From: Oscheius dolichura
Taxonomy: Eukaryota; Nematoda; Chromadorea; Rhabditida; Rhabditidae
NCBI GenBank assembly: GCA_932521035.1
Contig: OW051496.1
Location: 2,790,001-2,854,000 of the forward strand
Direction of reading: 5' to 3'
DNA length: 64,000 nucleotides
Part shown: positions 1-12,130 of the stretch, in pieces
Layout: each line of letters starts with the position of its first letter
Position numbering within the stretch: position 1 is the stretch's first letter
The notes under the pieces: model-generated
What the model saw: only the letters and a program-made list of their open reading frames with translations
What the model was told of the DNA's origin: nothing
Database searches by the model: none
Position numbers and translations under genes: made by a program

Positions 1-1281
1 GGCCGATTTTTGAATATTTTCCGTTTTCACCGATGTGACCAACATAAATTAGGTGTAGTCGCCTTTCTAGCAGTTTATAAGCAAAATATCCTATGTCCTA
101 CGTTTTACAACGACTTCATAAAGCTTTATCTTTGAGAAAAAGTATTCAAGATATAATAAAAAAGGGGGATAAAAACTTGAAATAGAGGACGAATTTATTA
201 AGCACGTTTGCTAATTGTTGTATATTTTTTCGTTCCATAAAATATATTTATCTCCACTGTTCACTACCTGCTCACTATCTTTTTGTGTTGCAATGGAATC
301 ACCATTATTCTAACAACTAATCTAGAAAATAGAAGCTGATCACCCAACACTATTTCTCCTTGAATATTTATTTGATTCATAAAACCTATTAATTTCTGCT
401 CAATTCATTATTTCACTTTGAATTTGAAATTTTCTCCAATGGATTCTCACTGTTTATCTACTTGGTCGACCAAGCTTCTAAAAAACGAAAATAAATACAA
501 GCACAAATTGTGGTTCAACAGATTGTAACTCTCTAAAAATCCTACCGAATTACAAGTCTCACCATTTGCGGATAATACTGCCCGATCTTTGTAAATTAGC
601 TTCTCTCTCTTTATTGCTTGAAACATCTTCGTTTTCCCATAATTCTTCATAAAACACTGTTTTCAGGCGATGGAAATGGTAGATCTCTCACAGACGGCCA
701 ATATGTCAGACGAAGAGTGAGTTCTTTATGTTCCCCTTATTCCTCAAATACCGTACCTTCAAATAACCGCAGTTTTCGTGCCCATGGTAAAAATACTAGA
801 AATGAAGCCAGTTTCAGACATAAAACCCTGGTCAGACAGACGTTATCGAATCTGTCTTCCTCGGGGGAGGGCCATCCAGGGTGAGTAGTAGTCGAAAAAG
901 AATTAGTCTAGATAGAACATTTCTTATTTTCCCAGCTACAGTAATCCATTTAATTCTAGCTCTTATTCTTCCTTCTATTCATTTGCCCCCAGTATCAAAA
1001 AAATGTCAATTCTGATGCTTGCCGTATTTGTCATCGGTGTAATCCTGTTTGTGAGCCAAATAATCCTATCAATTTCTAAATATTCCCTCCCATTTGCCTT
1101 ATTCCTTTAGCATTTTACTAATTTTTTTTAGTTTTCGTCATTCTCTTTTATACGAAGCTGAGATGAATCAACCAAATTGTAGTTCAATTGAGAAAAAAAA
1201 AAACAAAAAAGCTTCAGACATGGGTATAGTTATCTTCAAATGTACTCAGTAGCAGAACTGAAGGCATCACTAGCTTTCCTG

Positions 1282-1356
1282 CCAGGCGCGGGAATCGAAC
1301 CCGCGACCTTTCGCACCGCGGCGGCGCGCGTATCCATTGCGCCACAGTGCATTGAG
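1282..1356 (-). repeat. tRNA-like sequence, probably a SINE head or tRNA pseudogene
   Basis: Read on the minus strand, the sequence has an A-box-like TGGCGCAATGG and a perfect B-box within GCGGGTTCGATTCCCGC, which forms a 5-bp T stem. The D-arm resembles tRNA-Arg. The acceptor stem does not pair well, and the anticodon arm is a GC-rich stretch that does not fold cleanly, so this is unlikely to be a working tRNA. Related tRNA-like pieces occur at 16475-16546 and 39427-39502. Confidence 0.5.
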
Positions 1357-1638
1357 GCGTTGGCCAGAGTTCACTGTAGGAGTACTTCCGCACCGTGGAA
1401 AGGAGCTGAATATCGGGGAAAGAGTACTGTAAGGGAATTACTGAAGTCAGTAAGAGAGAATCAAAGCACCAGAAATAGCAAGGGAACTCTATAAATGGCC
1501 TGCTAGAAACCCTAAAAATAGAATTTAAAGAGGTCATACGGCTTCAGATGAATTAGACTAATGATTCCGTGTTTTTTTAGTCTCTCCCCCCGGCTCTCCC
1601 GTTCTAATCACAGCGATAAACAGCTAGTCAGGCGGGAT

Positions 1639-1672
<34 letters not shown>
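1639..1672. repeat. (AG)n microsatellite
   Basis: An uninterrupted AG dinucleotide run of about 34 bases, followed by a C/T-rich tract of CCCTTCC-type repeats to about 1710. Confidence 0.95.
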
Positions 1673-1674
<2 letters not shown>

Positions 1675-2019
1675 TCATCCTCCCCTCCCCTTCCCTTCCC
1701 TCCTCTCGGCCCTCCTCGGTATATAAAGAAGTAGCCTCTAATTTCTCAAGAGAAGATCACTTCACGAATAAATAAATTAGAAGATTTTGCACGGGAGCCT
1801 GATCTCTTTCCCTTTTTTCTTATTTTTCATGAGGTCTTGAAAAGAATGGATTTTAGTGAAAACCATTGAGAACTAGGGAGAACCACTCTTGTAAGTTTAT
1901 AACTACCGCTCAAAATGATTCAGCAACGGTTCAAAAGGCGGTTTCATTTTTTCTTTTTGTTAGTTTCTTGGCTTTTGTCGTTCAACTGACTAGTTCTGTT
2001 TCTTCCGAAATTCTCATTT

Positions 2020-2071
2020 CTCTCCCAAATCACCCTTTTTATTGAGATTCCTCTTTTTAACAAACGGATTC
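2020..2071. repeat. Fragment of fold-back element terminal repeat
   Basis: About 50 bases here, including CTCCCAAATCACCC and AACAAACGGATT, are nearly identical to the right terminal repeat of the element at 53126-53632. Only one arm is present at this site. Confidence 0.75.
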
Positions 2072-5000
2072 TTTTCTAGCTCGAAAAGCTCCCGTCTTGT
2101 TTCTTGAATCCCTATCCCCTAGAAAACAGGCTACCTTCCCTTTTCTTTATTTTCACCAGCTGTTGAAATGAATGGATTCCATTGGGAAACACTGTACTTT
2201 CTCCATTACAAACGGCAACTTCCGAATCTAAAATGTTCCAGGAATCGATAAAACGGAAAACTTGCCGATTGGTTTGCTTGGTCGCCAACCATTGATACTT
2301 GTCTAGTTACCTTGTCACGACACGATCCTTTTCTGACAATTCCCATTGTTCTGCTCAAAACTGCTTCGATTGTGATATAAATACTCACAGAAACTTCGCC
2401 ATGCATTTCATCACTGCCCCCTAACTCTTTAATATACCGTTTGGCTGTCTAGTTGTTGCTCTCTATGTGTTCTTTTGCTCCTCCTTCCTGGTCCCTCCCC
2501 TCCTCTGATCGTTCCTTGAGGCATTATCGGATTAGTGGGTGCCCACAGCCCCGGAATACCCTCATCTTTGAGATTCATTTGCATCATTCGATTGCCCCAT
2601 TTTCTAAAAGGCATCTCCTCAGAATCGTAGTATTTTAATCTTGCTCTTTTGTGATTCTGAAAGCATCGCCGCGCCCATTCCTTTTCTCTATGCAAATTGT
2701 CGTTGTTCGCTTTTTGAAAAATTTATACTCCTCGTGCACCGAGAGCAATCTCCTCTCTTCTCTTACTTCTCCGTTTTTGCAACTCTAGAACTCTATTCAT
2801 CTAAAGGTCCATTATATCACTGTGAAGTGTAAAATGTTCCTTTTTAAAGGTTTATGAAACCTTGAAAAGCAGGTGAATACGATGAACTCGATAATCTCAA
2901 TAAATTGACTTCTATTCCTTGTAATTGGTTATAGTGCCTCGCTAAAATCAAGAAGATCATATTGTATTTGACCCGGGAACTCTCAGAGACTTGAATGTTG
3001 GACCCCACACCACCATGGGCGAAATATCCAATTTCGGGCGCGCCCGTTTTTTGGCGTAGACGGGAGTGTCGGGCGTTTGTGTCCGTATCTCGGACATTTC
3101 TTGGTCGATTTCAAAAATTTAAAGACCTAGTTAGAGAGCACGTCAAGGCGATTCTAATGAACCCGGTTACATCTCAGCTACACAAATAAAAAAACCTGTA
3201 GCCCACAAACTTTGACAGATGACGTGTTACGGAACGCGGTACGCCGGAGCGGTTGCTCCTGTATGGCCCACCGGCCCACTGCTAGCAGGGGTTGACTACA
3301 ATTCACCGTTTCTTTATAATTGAGAGTAAACTCTACAGTACACTCTCTCGTATTTGTTACAAATAGTTTACGTGCACCCAACGTACCAAAGTAGGACACT
3401 CGGTTTCCCTTTTGAAAGCCAAGTTTCATGGAACCTTGATAATTGCACAGTAGTACTGCTGCCAATGAATTGAATACATAATCTTTGTAATAAAACCATC
3501 TAAATTGATCGTTCAGCTAATTATTTCAGTTTCTAGGTGGGTAATTTCGTATTTGTTTGATATTTTCCTGAGTCCAGTCGAATGAAATTTAGCCAGACGG
3601 ACAGGCGGAAGTAAAAAGGATTTGTCACGATTGGATTAGTCGGTGATCCCGCTCCCTCCCTGGGATGCTTTTTGCCCTGAGAAGAGAGAGTGAAGGTTAA
3701 TACTCTCTACGCATCTACGCGTCAGTGCCGCTTTCAAGAATTTCTATGGGAATAATCCCTCACTTGTTTACAAATTAACGGAAAACTCAGAACTTATCAC
3801 ATTTCTCGGAATTTGATACAAATCATTACTCGCGACGGTTCTGGTCATATAAGGATTCTTTGAAACTTATGGAATTTTTCGTGGCATTGCTATTTTTAAT
3901 TACAAAATTCTTTGTTGGAATATTTCGTTCCTGCTTTTTAATAGAATCCCGCGTAGATAACTTACTTCATCTCGTATTCTAACTTGGCTAGCAAAATACA
4001 AATTTCCAACGGTTTTTTGTGGGGAAAAAGGCTCCAAATAGGCACAGTTTCTTTTATAGCGAGAGCCGTTCGATTACCTCATCCAAATCTAGTATATTAC
4101 TTTCCTTATTTTGCAACGGAATGATCCCAATAAGTTGAAAACTTTCTCTGCTATCCGTAGGCTCCGATTATTAGCCAACGCTCTAGTTTGTAATATTTGA
4201 AGTGCCGTCGAAACATTACCTGGCATTCTTTTATACCTAACTCTCCTGTTTGATCAGTCCAGATCTCTTGTTGATTCTTTTGGTTCCCATGGCCATTTCT
4301 TTATTTTCGGAATGATATTTTCTACTTGAAAGAGTGGTGCACTGGAGGATCGGATAATTTAACGATTATTTTATATGAATGTCGGTTGTAACGATTATTT
4401 TCCATGGCTAGTATTTCAAACTGTCTGGCCGTTTATATCACTAGCTCTACAAAGTTTGCCCCTCATTTTTCTGCTCCTAACTGGGGATTACAATAGCTTT
4501 TTTGGCTAAAATATGGCTTCAAATGGGTACAGCCTAATTATCAGTCGGTCTCTCTCAATAACTGGTCCGAATATCGTATTTTTAGTTTTCACCAAGCGCT
4601 TATATTCCTTCTCACAAGGTTATCAACATTTCCAGTGGGTTTCGAACGGAAAATGGCTCCAAATGGGCCCCGATTAATCCTCAGCCGGCGTCCTCTGTAA
4701 TCAACCCGGGTACTGTATTTTTATCTTTCACCAATCCTTTATTTCCCTCCTCATAAGGTTATCAACGTTCTTTCGAAACTTGTTCCAAATTACCAATAAA
4801 TAAGTCATCTGAGTTCTCTTGTACTGGTCTCCGTCCATGTTTCAAAAAATAAGCCTTCGATCGCCGCCCAAAATTAGTCCAAGTTCATGTTTGTTTTGGG
4901 AATAAAGAGCTTACAAAATCGGTGGTGTGGAATATCTTCTACGTCGTTTCTAATCCTCTGCAAATAGCCGGGGGTCCCCGCCCCAACGTGGTCGGTTTCA

Positions 5001-6162
5001 ATCAAATATTAACGTCTCCCCATTGCCATAATTAGTCTCCCCCCTTCTCCCTTTCCCATGTCCTTTCTCCTCCTCCTGTACTCGACTCCTAATTATTTTC
5101 CCATACCGCCTAAAATATCTATTTTCACACAAAAATCAAAGTTTCAAATCAGCGGTCAGCGGCGTGTCTAATGTGAGTAAAGACTCTGCCCGTTGAAGGG
5201 CATCAGAGCGCGGCGACAGAATCTGTCCAAATCACACATCTCCCTGCTCTCATCTGCCCGTCTAATAACTTCATCCGCCCCAGATTAACCAGGGAGCCAG
5301 CTCTCATTTAAACCGATTCCCCGGAAAGAGGGATCTTTAGCCCCCCGCTCCGGGTTTAAATTTTGTAGGCTTCGGGGAATTTATTAAAAGAAGCGGGGGC
5401 ATTTATAGAGATTATTCCGACTCTAACAAACAGCTACAAATTTCCAAAATTTTATTGCCTTTGTATTCTTGGTGAATAACCTTCAAATCTAATATAGCCT
5501 CATTGATACTATAAAAATCCGCTCAAAAGTATCGTAATCCTTCAAATTTTCTCTCCCGTGTTTTGATTATCTTCTGTGCTCTTTGAACTGAATGGTGATA
5601 ACCACATCACCAATTTAGAAAAGGATCTTTGACCAGATTTCGAAATTTTGTAAGTTTTACGGAAGCTACTAAAGGAATTAGAACAGTTCTAGATTATTTC
5701 ATTGACTGACTGCGCTTCGAGAAACTAATTTTACCGAAATGGAGGATATAAAATAACTGAATTAGATTGAAAAATCCTGCTAAATATAGTGCACCTGATA
5801 CAGTAAATGCATATGTCAAACAGACATAAAATACCGTAACCCACTATTCAAATTTTGAACTCACAACTTGCGTTTCCACCTTATCCACAAGTGAAGCAAT
5901 TTTTCAACTGGAGCATATCAATGTACTCAGTAATCGAAGTCTAATGTAGCCACCTTGATACAATAGAAATTGCTCCAAAAGTGTCTATCTTATTGTCTAG
6001 TGTAATTGGTCAAACAATCGCCTCTTACTCATAAGTAATGGCTTACTCCTTTGTTTGGATTGTTCTCTCTGTTTTTCTTAAACGAATTACGATAACTACG
6101 TCATAAATTCAGAGACACATTAGCTCGATGCAACGTCTTCTATCGAATTTTTCAAATTGCAA

Positions 6163-6297
6163 TATAGTCCATTTCCAACGGATATTCCACGAATTCAAAT
6201 TTGGCGGTGCGTCTCCGCTATGGGGCCATGTCGGAAAGCTTCCAGGTCCCGTAGCGGAGAGGTTTTCCCGAGGAATATCCGTTGGAAATGGACTATA
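6163..6297. mobile_element. Inverted-repeat (MITE-like) element, 135 bp
   Basis: The left end (6163-6188, TATAGTCCATTTCCAACGGA onward) is repeated as its exact reverse complement at 6272-6297. A second inner inverted repeat (CTCCGCTA/TAGCGGAG) lies inside it. The element has no coding capacity and matches a miniature inverted-repeat element or a long hairpin. No clear target-site duplication is seen. Confidence 0.8.
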
Positions 6298-6538
6298 CCC
6301 TGAATCCGATTATTAGACTGGTAAAAAGCACAAAAATTGATATAGCCCCCTTGATACTGTATAAATTCTGTTTCCTCAAACAAATTTCCCTCCCTTTCCT
6401 GTTTTCCTCTCAATATTTTTAGATTGTTTTCCACTATTTTCTTTGAATGGCGTCCGCATCACAAATTTTGTGTCTATTAGAGAGCGAAAATTATGGAAAC
6501 GGCTAAAAACAAGTTCCATACCAGAAATACTGCATTAC

Positions 6539-6833
6539 TAACAGGGTGTTGCATAAGTCTCTGGACTTCGGTACTTTTTCTCATGTTCGGACTGCGTTCT
6601 TTTACCATAAGATTCTCTGGCAAAAATGATGGTACCGAATACCGTATCCCTGGTTTTTAATCCTGGAAAGAAGGTGTGCGGAAGTGGTCTCAAAAAATTA
6701 ACAAACTGAAGGCTTATAAGGGCTGAAAATTTGCTTAGTACCATCATTTTCGGCGTAAAATCTTATGGTAAAAGAACGGAGCCCGAACATGAGAAAAAGT
6801 ACCGAAGTCCAGAGACTTATGCAACCCCCTGAT
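6539..6833. mobile_element. MITE with ~95-bp terminal inverted repeats, mariner-like ends
   Basis: The left arm starts CAGGGTGTTGCATAAGTC and the right arm ends with its complement, GACTTATGCAACCCCCTG. The similarity continues inward for about 95 bases on each side, around a spacer of about 100 bases. The AGGGTGTTGCATAAGT end resembles mariner-type termini. A TA lies close to each edge, as expected for the TA target of that superfamily. There is no transposase frame. Confidence 0.75.
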
Positions 6834-7515
6834 AACAGAACGAGCAGAAATTCGTCTTATGACTTACCATTGCAACTTGAAAAAAAAGAAATGAATAAGA
6901 AACATCTCTGTAGGCTAGAAAGGCTAGATTCCTCTTGTATTCCATCGATAAAATTTCTATGGAGTGTACGCACAATGGCTGCAATGGAAAAACTGGAAGC
7001 TTTTGGGTTTTATAAATTGTTTAAAACAAAAAAGCGAAGATTTTGAGCAGTTCGGCTCCAGAATTTGCTCATTTCTCCGATAACAAAACCAGAGGAGGAA
7101 CTCTGGTTCTTGCCCGCTAACAAGGTTTCCTCTGTTCTGCATGACTTTTACTTGTAGATCGTCGTTTTTTTCTGCTTAATAGCTCGGGGTTACTGTAAAA
7201 GAGACCAATCCTGTTCACTGGATCCACAATAAAGTAGAAACTAACTTTTACCGACAAATATCCCTCAGAAAAGGACAAACTTGTAGATTTCATGGAATTT
7301 ATTAAAAGACCTCAGCTCTATATTGACGTTCCCGATCCGTTTAGTTTACCTTTTTCAAAGAATTATCTCGATAAATTTACTGTAACCAAAGATTCGAGAT
7401 TTTTGACTATTTCGTGTTGCATAGTTGCGTAGACGAGCATATAGGAACACTCGAAGACCTTTTATCTGTAACTAGAAACCAATAAATTATTTTGTTTTGC
7501 AGAGCTCGAACCGAA

Positions 7516-10500
7516 ATGCAGGACGACTACTACCTGGAGCGAGGAATCTACGCGATGCCCTTCGAAATATCAATTCTCCTCGTCATTTTTGTTTTTCTTT
7601 TCGTTGTAGGATTTTTCGGGAATATTACCGTAATCTATAGGATTATGCAGTGAGTTTTGCCCTTTTTTAGGGGAAAAGCCATTCGTTTCAGGACCCAAAA
7701 ACAATGCGAACAGGTATACGGTAAAACGAGACGGGTAACACTTCAGCGATATGTTATATTCTTGGCTACGGTTGATCTTCTGGTTACGGTAAGTCGAAAA
7801 TATGAGAATTAGACCTTTAAACTTCCGTTTAAGACGATGATTCTGATGTTATTGCCGTTTTTCTTTTACGGGGAATGGCTGCTGGGTGAATCGTTGTGTA
7901 GAATGTTCTGGATCACTGATCAAATCAACAAGATTCTCTCTATTCATGTACTTTCCGGAATGGTGAGCAGTTGTAATTGATGAAAGACATCTATTTTTGG
8001 AACAAAGCGTCATAAAGGATAAGCAAAACATTGAATATCCGGGAAAGAGATTGAATGATCCCGTATTTTGGCAAGAAATAGTTCTGTTCTAGTGGAAACA
8101 AATTCCAAAGTAGGCTTCCCAAAGGACCTTTCAAGAAGCAATAAACCATATAGTGAAAACCATAAAACAGTCCAAGATAGTGTTCAAATCAATGCGGTAT
8201 CATTGAAGCGCTGACAAAACGCATATATTGGACCGATTGGTTATTCTTATGTTTTATACTTTGGCTAAAACAAGAGAGACCGATCGATAATAGTGTAAAA
8301 ATGGACCACCATACTTGAGTACACTCCGTATAAAAAAGAGCTCCTCCGTTCTCAAGAATTGTGTTTTGTAGGCCTTTCATATGGCTAAATTGATAGTTGC
8401 CCATTAGTAGACAAGCTGTTCAACACGATACACTAATAATTGCTAGAAAAAAGCTTGAAATCCAGAGAAGAGCGCTTCTTCAAACCGAACTCATTTAATA
8501 GAAATCTAACCGTTTCACATAGAAGATAAATACCGGTCAAAGCAGTTCGACTCATGCATTTTACGTATCCCGTCAATTCATTTCATTCGTTGCTTCTATA
8601 CTAGGTCAGAACTTTGGTTATTCTTGGTGGAAAAGGCCCTCAAACCTGCTTTTTGAATTTGTACGAATAATACAAAACGCACAAATGGGTCAAAAGTGAA
8701 ACGAAACGGTAACAGAAAAATTCAAGGGAGCTAGTGTGGTATACTTGAGCGATTCGAGCGAAACATTGGCTTGATTTCTTAGAAGTAATAAGAGACACGT
8801 GAAACATCCTCCAAAAGGAATGATCTTTCTGGTTTTGGAGATGATTTATAGGCCACATCTGGACTGTGTGTTGTAGCGGAACTAATAATACTCGTAACAC
8901 TTTCCCATAGATGAAGCCGGCATTTGGGTCATAAACTGGTAAAACATTCAAAAAAAAAAGAATACGGCCAGTGGAGTATATACATGGGCTAGGGCTGCCA
9001 GGCGTTATTTTGTACGTAATGTTTTTTTCGTCACGTTACCTCCCCGAAAAATACATTTCTTTGAGAACTGCATTTATCTTTTGTGTTCATGTTTTTACCC
9101 ATGACGTTAGCTACATTTACCAGTTAAAAAAATATGAAAAGCACCAACAACCGATCTGTAAAACGTAATAACGTTTTGCAGGAAATCTACGTACAAAATA
9201 ACCGATTTTTTTTCTAGTACGCAAGACGTCATCTCGCTTTATAATTCAGTTTTTGGTGCTTTTCTTATAGTTCAGAAATTATAGCGAAAGCATACTTCTT
9301 CTTTTCTAGGTTCCATGAAATACAATTGTTTCACTTTTTGGATAAATGAGTGTTAGAGTTTTCCTGGCAATTTCTTGCAACAACTGTGAACAACCCTCAT
9401 TATTTCTTTCCAGCGCTTCTTCCAAATCTTCCCCTGTTTCAGGCAATAGAGCGTTATTTCATCGTCCGGCATTCCGTGCACTGTCGTCGTTCAGCTGCTC
9501 CCAAAATAGCCACCTGTACCTTTTTCTGTGTTACGGCCATCTGCCTCGTCTGTCTTCTTCCCCTGCTGGCTAATGTCCACGTCGACGAACGGACAATGAT
9601 CCCGGGACAGGCGGAATCCGTTATCAAACAGTGAGTTTTCCCAAAACCTGAATATTTTACGAGATGAAGAGTTGGTCGATACAGTAGAGAAATAAAAAAA
9701 AACTTGGAAATATATATCTCCACCTTGAAACAATCGATAAATTCTAGATGTAACTCTCCCCTGCCGGATGACAACTGGATAGAAGTCTACTCGTTGACGA
9801 TGTTCTTCTTTGGCTACTGTATTCCGGCCGTTGTCGTCACCTTCTGCTATACTATGCTGGTCCATATGTTGAGGAAACGATACGAGTTGAATTCGAAGCC
9901 GGAAAACTCAAAAACACGACTAGTCCATAGGGTAGGTGCGAAGTAGGAGAATTGGGGAATATTTTCTTTGTTGTATTTACAGCAAAGGCGAAATAATATA
10001 ATTTACAAAAAACAATATTGACCATAAACTTCTAGGGAAATGAATATGACAGAGCAATTGGAGAAGACTCCCCCCCACTACTTTTTTCTCTCTTTCAAAC
10101 CACGTAAAATTTTATCCTGGACATATTTTATTACTTGAATATAATAAGCTCCACATTATAGCAGCGTATTATATCCCCGACTAGATGGATAAATGTATCA
10201 ACGAAATAAAGACCAAACAGTAGTTCATCTTTTTTCTGGCAGTATTTGGGGTAGCTGTAAAATATTGTAAAATTGAATCTGTGGGACTTTTCGTTTGTGG
10301 GAAAATGATTGGCAGTCAAAAATCTTGAACTGAGCCGAAAATTAAAGAAAATTCATTGTTCTTTATTTTCAAACAAGAAGGCTTCGCCGCGTCAGAAACG
10401 CGGCCCCCAGCCTATCAGCTTTTCCGTCTCCATTTTGATTTTTAAATTTCCGAAAATGTTTCACAAATGCCCGAGCTAGTTACAAATGCGAATCGAGCCA

Positions 10501-10636
10501 TTGTTAGTGTTTCACACATGCTAAAGCAAAGACAGATGAAGAAAACGGAAAAATAGAGAAAAGCAAAAATTTTGGTCGCCGCCGGGGTCGAACTTGCAGC
10601 TCTAGTTTGAACGCGCGCGCGCCCGGCGTAGGCGGT

Positions 10637-10667
<31 letters not shown>

Positions 10668-11777
10668 ACCCTGGCGTTTTGTATATTTAAGATCAAAAAC
10701 GAGCCTTCAAGTTGCTGAAGTAGTGATAAAATATTCCATCACAATAAATGACAATAAATGTGATCCATAAAACAGAAAGAATAAAGAATAACTTGATGTT
10801 TCCAGGTCTCCAAGTCGATTATCTACGTGACGGCGTTTCATTTCGCCTGTTGGACGCCGTTTTGGATCATCACGATTCTTCCCATTTTGGATCATCGGTG
10901 GCTCAATATTGACTTACGGGTATGTACTTTTGCCAAAGTTTGTGAATGCTGTTTTTGGGAATTTTCAATGTTTTTGGGGAAATTTTAAACGGTAAGCGTT
11001 GATTTAAACGCACGATAGCCGATAATCTAGAAAAGTTACAGTAACCAACGGTTTCCAAATCTCAGGCGGTGAAGCACACAAAAAGAGCCGAAACCGCTTG
11101 TTCGCCTTGAAATCTGTTTTATCCAGAAATTATCTGATGTTTTTTGTTATGTTTTCTCTGCGATTTAAAATGTCATCCGTTATGGAAATGTATTGCAAGC
11201 ATACTACTCCAACGTCGAATATTTTCCTGTGTTGAATACGGTCCATCCCAGTATTCTTCAACCTTGTCAGAAACGGAGAACCCCTCTTACAGTATCCAAT
11301 CCATAAGAGCATTTCGGTTTCCAAAACGGTGGAACAACCAAATGTTCCAATTGCCTTACTAAAAAGAAAAAAACTGCTGCCAATAATGCCTTCCAGCTAT
11401 TAGTTTTCTTCTAATGAGTTTTCCATGTTTTCGTTACGATATAAGATTTTGGTCTTTCATTGAAAGGTAGTTGAATCTCTTTTTGACACCGGTAGGAAAA
11501 ATTACAACTAAAAATGCCCCATAAAAACTGGTTCACCTAATGCTAATAATATGCTTTTGAAATATCTGTCTTTCAGCAAAACGGTCTCTTCGTGAAGGCC
11601 CAATTCCTGAACACGGCTCTTCCCTACGTGAATTGCAGTTTCAATTGGTGTTTTTATGTTCTGCTGAACCAACGTCTTCGACATCAAATATTCCGACGCT
11701 CGTCGACCCACGTCAACACGACCAAACAACGAGACGATCACTCGCCGTTCTTCGCCCACGATGCTCACGAATTGTAG
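7516..11777 (+). CDS. Rhodopsin-family (peptide-type) G protein-coupled receptor, seven exons
   Basis: Exons 7516-7649, 7692-7788, 7834-7962, 9443-9630, 9748-9931, 10806-10919 and 11577-11777 join in phase to 348 residues. An acceptor 13 bases before the ATG fits a spliced leader or 5'-UTR junction. All seven membrane segments are visible: TM1 with GN, TM2 with LATVDLLV, a Cys at the TM3 start (ESLCRMFW), an ERY box (AIERYFIVRH) in place of DRY, a TM5 segment preceded by an extracellular Cys, TM6 with ACWTPFW, and TM7 ending NCSFNWCFY. The CWTPFW and ERY motifs point to a peptide or biogenic-amine type receptor, with the somatostatin/opioid/allatostatin-like group as the nearest impression. 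Ligand and ortholog cannot be decided here. The third intron (1480 bp) carries a repeat. The usual NPxxY of TM7 is replaced. Confidence 0.88.
9001..9206. mobile_element. Short inverted-repeat element in GPCR intron 3
   Basis: GTTATTTTGTACGTA near 9004 reappears inverted as TACGTACAAAATAAC near 9190, giving an approximately 200-bp hairpin-like element. The terminal arms are only about 15-20 bases, so assignment as a MITE is tentative. Confidence 0.45.
10641..10668. repeat. (GACA)n microsatellite
   Basis: Seven consecutive GACA units inside GPCR intron 5, preceded by a GC-rich stretch (GCGCGCGCCCGGCG) that may belong to a repeat beginning near 10385. Confidence 0.9.
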
Positions 11778-12130
11778 AGATTTTTTCCGCCTTTACTACT
11801 TGACTGGGTCCTTGAGCGAATGTTACAGTAAGATAGCCTGTTTTCCGTTGTTTAGCCGTCTTTTTTCTTATTTTTTTTAAATGATTTTAGAGCTAAAGAG
11901 CCACAGTTAGACGGCCAACGAGCCACAGCGCCGTCTAACTGTCTAGTTGTCACAAAATCTCCCCGTTTTTCTGTTTCTAGTCCAATTTGTTTTGTTATTT
12001 CTTCTGGTCTCTCAAAATGGGTCCCAATTGGATCTCTTCCACATATTTTGTCTGTTTCACGGTACTTATTGTGATCTCGTCGTAGGTAAATTATTCGATC
12101 TATGCCATTATTTGTTCAAATTTATTTATT

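Larger units (their letters stand above)
1..7502. other. Gene-poor leading interval
   Basis: No open frame here has a recognisable domain, and I could not chain exons with consistent phase. The interval holds a tRNA-like sequence, a GA microsatellite, a fragment of the fold-back repeat seen again at 53.1-53.6 kb, two inverted-repeat elements (6163-6297 and 6539-6833) and degenerate phrases built around TTGATACA. Part of 5.0-5.4 kb is richer in G and C than its surroundings and could carry regulatory sequence for the GPCR downstream, but that is only inference. Confidence 0.5.

Noticed and set aside
618..884. 88-residue open frame on the plus strand
   Set aside because: No start context, no domain, no chained exons; composition looks like chance.
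1282..1356. Working tRNA-Arg gene
   Set aside because: The acceptor stem does not pair and the anticodon arm is irregular; treated as a tRNA-like repeat.
2429..2695. 88-residue charged open frame on the minus strand
   Set aside because: It reads like a plausible protein, but there is no splice or start evidence and no recognisable family.
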